From Treponema sp. (GTDB taxonomy: Bacteria > Spirochaetota > Spirochaetia > Treponematales > Breznakiellaceae), in assembly GCA_031275535.1 (NCBI GenBank), contig JAISOR010000031.1:1-8509 (forward strand): a stretch of 8,509 nt of DNA, in the 5' to 3' direction. Positions 7,435 to 8,509 of the stretch are shown here, one piece after another; the stretch's first letter is position 1, and the number at the start of each line of letters is the position of its first letter. Both the position numbers and the translations under genes were made by a program. The notes beneath the pieces were generated by a model that saw only the letters and a list, made by a program, of their open reading frames with translations, searched no databases and was not told where the DNA came from.

Positions 7435-7463
7435 ATCATAACGAAATATGAGCTGCTTATAAA
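7435..7463 (-). promoter_or_regulatory. Putative sigma-70 promoter of the transporter/nitrogenase-like operon
   Basis: On the minus strand a -10 element TATGAT (7440-7435, five of six consensus) is preceded by a 17-bp spacer and a weak -35 element TTTATA (7463-7458, four of six). The start of transcription would be near 7428, giving a leader of about 70 bases. A weak -35 fits a promoter that needs an activator. Confidence 0.45.
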
Positions 7464-7498
7464 ATGGACATTTTCCCAAATCGGGATGGATTTTTTCC
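7464..7498 (-). promoter_or_regulatory. Two 13-bp direct repeats, candidate binding site of the adjacent AraC-type regulator
   Basis: On the minus strand GGAAAAAATCCAT (7498-7486) and GGAAAATGTCCAT (7476-7464) match at 11 of 13 positions and start 22 bp apart, close to two helical turns. The proximal copy abuts the proposed -35 element at 7463-7458. AraC-family activators typically bind direct repeats spaced by two turns next to or over the -35. Assignment to the neighbouring regulator is inference. Confidence 0.5.
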
Positions 7499-7499
7499 A

Positions 7500-7525
7500 G
7501 GATCCTTCAGGGGGATCCTTCGGGG
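7500..7525. repeat. 13-bp imperfect tandem duplication at the 3' end of the regulator gene
   Basis: On the plus strand GGATCCTTCAGGG (7500-7512) is followed directly by GGATCCTTCGGGG (7513-7525), 12 of 13 identical. The regulator's stop codon (7509-7507) lies in the first copy, so the duplication sets the last few residues of the protein. Each unit contains the palindrome GGATCC, so the pair could also form a six-bp stem; I see no convincing terminator. Confidence 0.7.
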
Positions 7526-8346
7526 GGTTTTATACTCCCTGTCATGAATTCGCTTGGGGACATACCCGTATGTTTTTTAAACAGACGGCTGAAATAATAG
7601 CTGTCATTGTATCCCACCGTTTCGGCAACCTGGGCTACCGTATATACCCGCGTCCTGAACAGATCCTTCGCGTGGCGCATCCGCAGGGCGATAAGGTACC
7701 CGAGGGCCGACAAGCCGGTATGTTTGCTGAAAAGATAGCTGAAATGTTTTATATCCATGTCGTACAAATCCGCCAATTGGCCTATGTTTACATTTTCCGT
7801 GTAATGCTTGTCCAAAAAGGCGACAGCATCGTTGGCGATGGTTCCTTCATCATCCTGGGTGCGGCGCTGGGCGGAGAGCAGAATCTCCTCCAGCAGCCGG
7901 GCAAAAAGCGTCCGGGTATGCAAGGCCGTCAAGCCGCCGGAATTTTGTTCATTCGCGTGGAGTTGTTTGGCGCAGCTGCTTATCCGGGCGCAAACCCCCG
8001 TCTCGATAGAAAAATGAGCGTCATAGCAGGGAAAATTGGAACTTTCCTCCCGGGGGATTTTATAGTGCAGCAGTATAAAATGCCAGGACTGATCCCCCAC
8101 AACCTCTTTCGTCAAATTCATAAGGGCTCCGGCGTGGAGGATAAACCCCGGCTTGAGCTCATAGGAGGCGCCGTCAACTGTATAACAGGCTTTCCCCGCC
8201 AGGGGTATGACAAGCCCGCTTCCCGAAGGATTTGTCCGGGTTCCGTTCACCTTAAATCCCGGCCGCACGGTCTCCCGGTAAATATCTTTCAGTGAAGGCT
8301 GCACGCGGGCATAATAATCTATAATTTCCTTGATATTTATACGCAT
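7507..8346 (-). CDS. AraC-family transcriptional regulator with N-terminal cupin-like sensor
   Basis: A 279-residue cytoplasmic DNA-binding protein. Residues about 43-97 (from GLVIPLAGKACYTVDG to SWHFILLHYKI) have the beta-rich pattern of the cupin-type AraC ligand domain. The C-terminus is a standard double helix-turn-helix: the first in NVNIGQLADLYDMDIKHFSY at about 185-204 and the second, carrying the family signature, from VAQVAETVGYNDSYYFSRLF to HTGMSPSEFM at about 237-268. The ATG at 8346 has only a weak ribosome binding site (AGGTTA). It lies directly upstream of the operon in the same orientation, separated by 152 bp that hold a promoter and direct repeats, so it likely activates the operon in response to the imported substrate or a related signal. 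The ligand is unknown; genes of siderophore uptake often have such regulators nearby. Confidence 0.92.
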   Translation of the reverse strand: MRINIKEIIDYYARVQPSLKDIYRETVRPGFKVNGTRTNPSGSGLVIPLAGKACYTVDGASYELKPGFILHAGALMNLTKEVVGDQSWHFILLHYKIPREESSNFPCYDAHFSIETGVCARISSCAKQLHANEQNSGGLTALHTRTLFARLLEEILLSAQRRTQDDEGTIANDAVAFLDKHYTENVNIGQLADLYDMDIKHFSYLFSKHTGLSALGYLIALRMRHAKDLFRTRVYTVAQVAETVGYNDSYYFSRLFKKHTGMSPSEFMTGSIKPPEGSP

Positions 8347-8368
8347 AAAGTTAACCTGCTATAACTAG

Positions 8369-8405
8369 TGTCTGTCCACAAAGTCGGTTGCTTTGCGGAC
8401 AGACA
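8369..8405. repeat. Hairpin 1: 15-bp inverted repeat, one mismatch
   Basis: Arms TGTCTGTCCACAAAG (8369-8383) and CTTTGCGGACAGACA (8391-8405) pair with one mismatch around a seven-base loop. Its outer arm sequence recurs in hairpin 3. Confidence 0.85.
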
Positions 8406-8407
8406 TT

Positions 8408-8446
8408 GCATTTTCTCAGCCTTTAGGCTGTGAAAATGCGTTTTTT
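8408..8446 (+). terminator. Hairpin 2 followed by six T: rho-independent terminator-like, plus strand
   Basis: Arms GCATTTTCTCAGCC (8408-8421) and GGCTGTGAAAATGC (8426-8439) pair with one mismatch around a TTTA loop, followed after one G by TTTTTT (8441-8446). This is the form of an intrinsic terminator for plus-strand transcription. No plus-strand gene in the window ends here, so it may be an insulating part of the hairpin cluster rather than the terminator of a gene. Read on the minus strand the hairpin has no T tract. Confidence 0.5.
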
Positions 8447-8451
8447 AAGGA

Positions 8452-8487
8452 AGTCTGTCCATAATGTGTCTACATTATGGACAGACT
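8452..8487. repeat. Hairpin 3: perfect 16-bp inverted repeat, four-base loop
   Basis: AGTCTGTCCATAATGT (8452-8467) and ACATTATGGACAGACT (8472-8487) are exact inverse complements around GTCT. A perfect 16-bp stem is very unlikely by chance and suggests a conserved or recently arrived repeat. It contains the inverted repeat that bounds the right end of the candidate element. Confidence 0.9.
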
Positions 8488-8509
8488 CTATTTAATTCTC
8501 TTCTAATAT

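Larger units (their letters stand above)
8366..8490. mobile_element. Candidate MITE-like element: 121 bp, three hairpins, terminal inverted repeats, TA at both ends
   Basis: The 121 bases 8368-8488 begin GTGTCTGTCCA and end TGGACAGACTC, inverted repeats matching at 10 of 11 positions. Each end is flanked by TA (8366-8367 and 8489-8490), as expected for a target-site duplication of IS630/Tc1-type elements. There is no coding capacity. Inside lie three successive hairpins (8369-8405, 8408-8439, 8452-8487); the first and third share the GTCTGTCC/GGACAGAC arms. It stands 20 bp upstream of the regulator gene. It could instead be a REP-like palindromic repeat or a plain regulatory structure; copy number in the genome is not visible here. 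Confidence 0.45.

Noticed and set aside
7355..7506. Riboswitch such as a cobalamin riboswitch in the operon leader
   Set aside because: The leader after the proposed transcription start is only about 70 bases; a cobalamin riboswitch is near 200 bases and its conserved B12-box is not seen.
7486..8295. Plus-strand open frame of 269 codons opposite the AraC-type gene
   Set aside because: The minus strand encodes an intact AraC-type protein with both helix-turn-helix motifs; the plus-strand product shows no family features.
8366..8490. CRISPR array
   Set aside because: The repeated GTCTGTCC units are in inverted pairs forming hairpins, with no regular repeat-spacer periodicity.

Overview
The window is dominated by one tightly packed six-gene operon on the minus strand, with a divergently spaced but co-oriented AraC-family regulator gene upstream of it. 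Reading in the direction of transcription (right to left): an AraC-type regulator (8346-7507), a 152-bp promoter region, a double-domain substrate-binding lipoprotein (7354-5522), two FecCD-type permeases (5525-4506 and 4506-3490), a FepC-type ATPase (3474-2644), and two nitrogenase component-1-like proteins, here called NitB (2647-1385) and NitA (1379-144). Start and stop codons overlap by 1-4 bases or are separated by 5-15 bases throughout, so the six genes are almost certainly co-transcribed and translationally coupled.

The importer belongs to the family that carries ferric siderophores, haem and cobalamin. NitA and NitB belong to the family of NifD/NifK, BchN/BchB and CfbD, whose members reduce N2 or tetrapyrroles on Fe-S clusters. 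NitB keeps all three cluster-ligand cysteines, with exactly the NifK spacing; NitA keeps only one of the three. A 3+1 ligand set would suit a single [4Fe-4S] cluster at the subunit interface, as in dark-operative protochlorophyllide reductase, more than a P-cluster. Neither protein looks like a true nitrogenase subunit. My reading is that the operon imports a cofactor-like or metal-chelate substrate and modifies it reductively in the cytoplasm. No NifH/BchL-like reductase gene lies in the window; the operon is cut off a short distance after NitA by the end of the usable sequence.

The left end (1-75) is nearly pure C and looks like a sequencing or assembly artefact. The right end (8366-8490) holds a compact 121-bp set of three hairpins bounded by inverted repeats and TA dinucleotides, resembling a small non-autonomous mobile repeat. 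The promoter region between the regulator and the operon contains two 13-bp direct repeats 22 bp apart immediately upstream of a plausible sigma-70 promoter, and a perfect 7-bp-arm palindrome in the leader.

The organism cannot be named from this window. Fairly high GC, an oxygen-sensitive enzyme family, and a relaxed lipobox (Phe-Gly-Gly-Cys) of the kind tolerated in spirochaetes suggest an anaerobic bacterium, possibly a gut spirochaete or a clostridium; this is a guess. No stretch over 300 bases lacks a gene.
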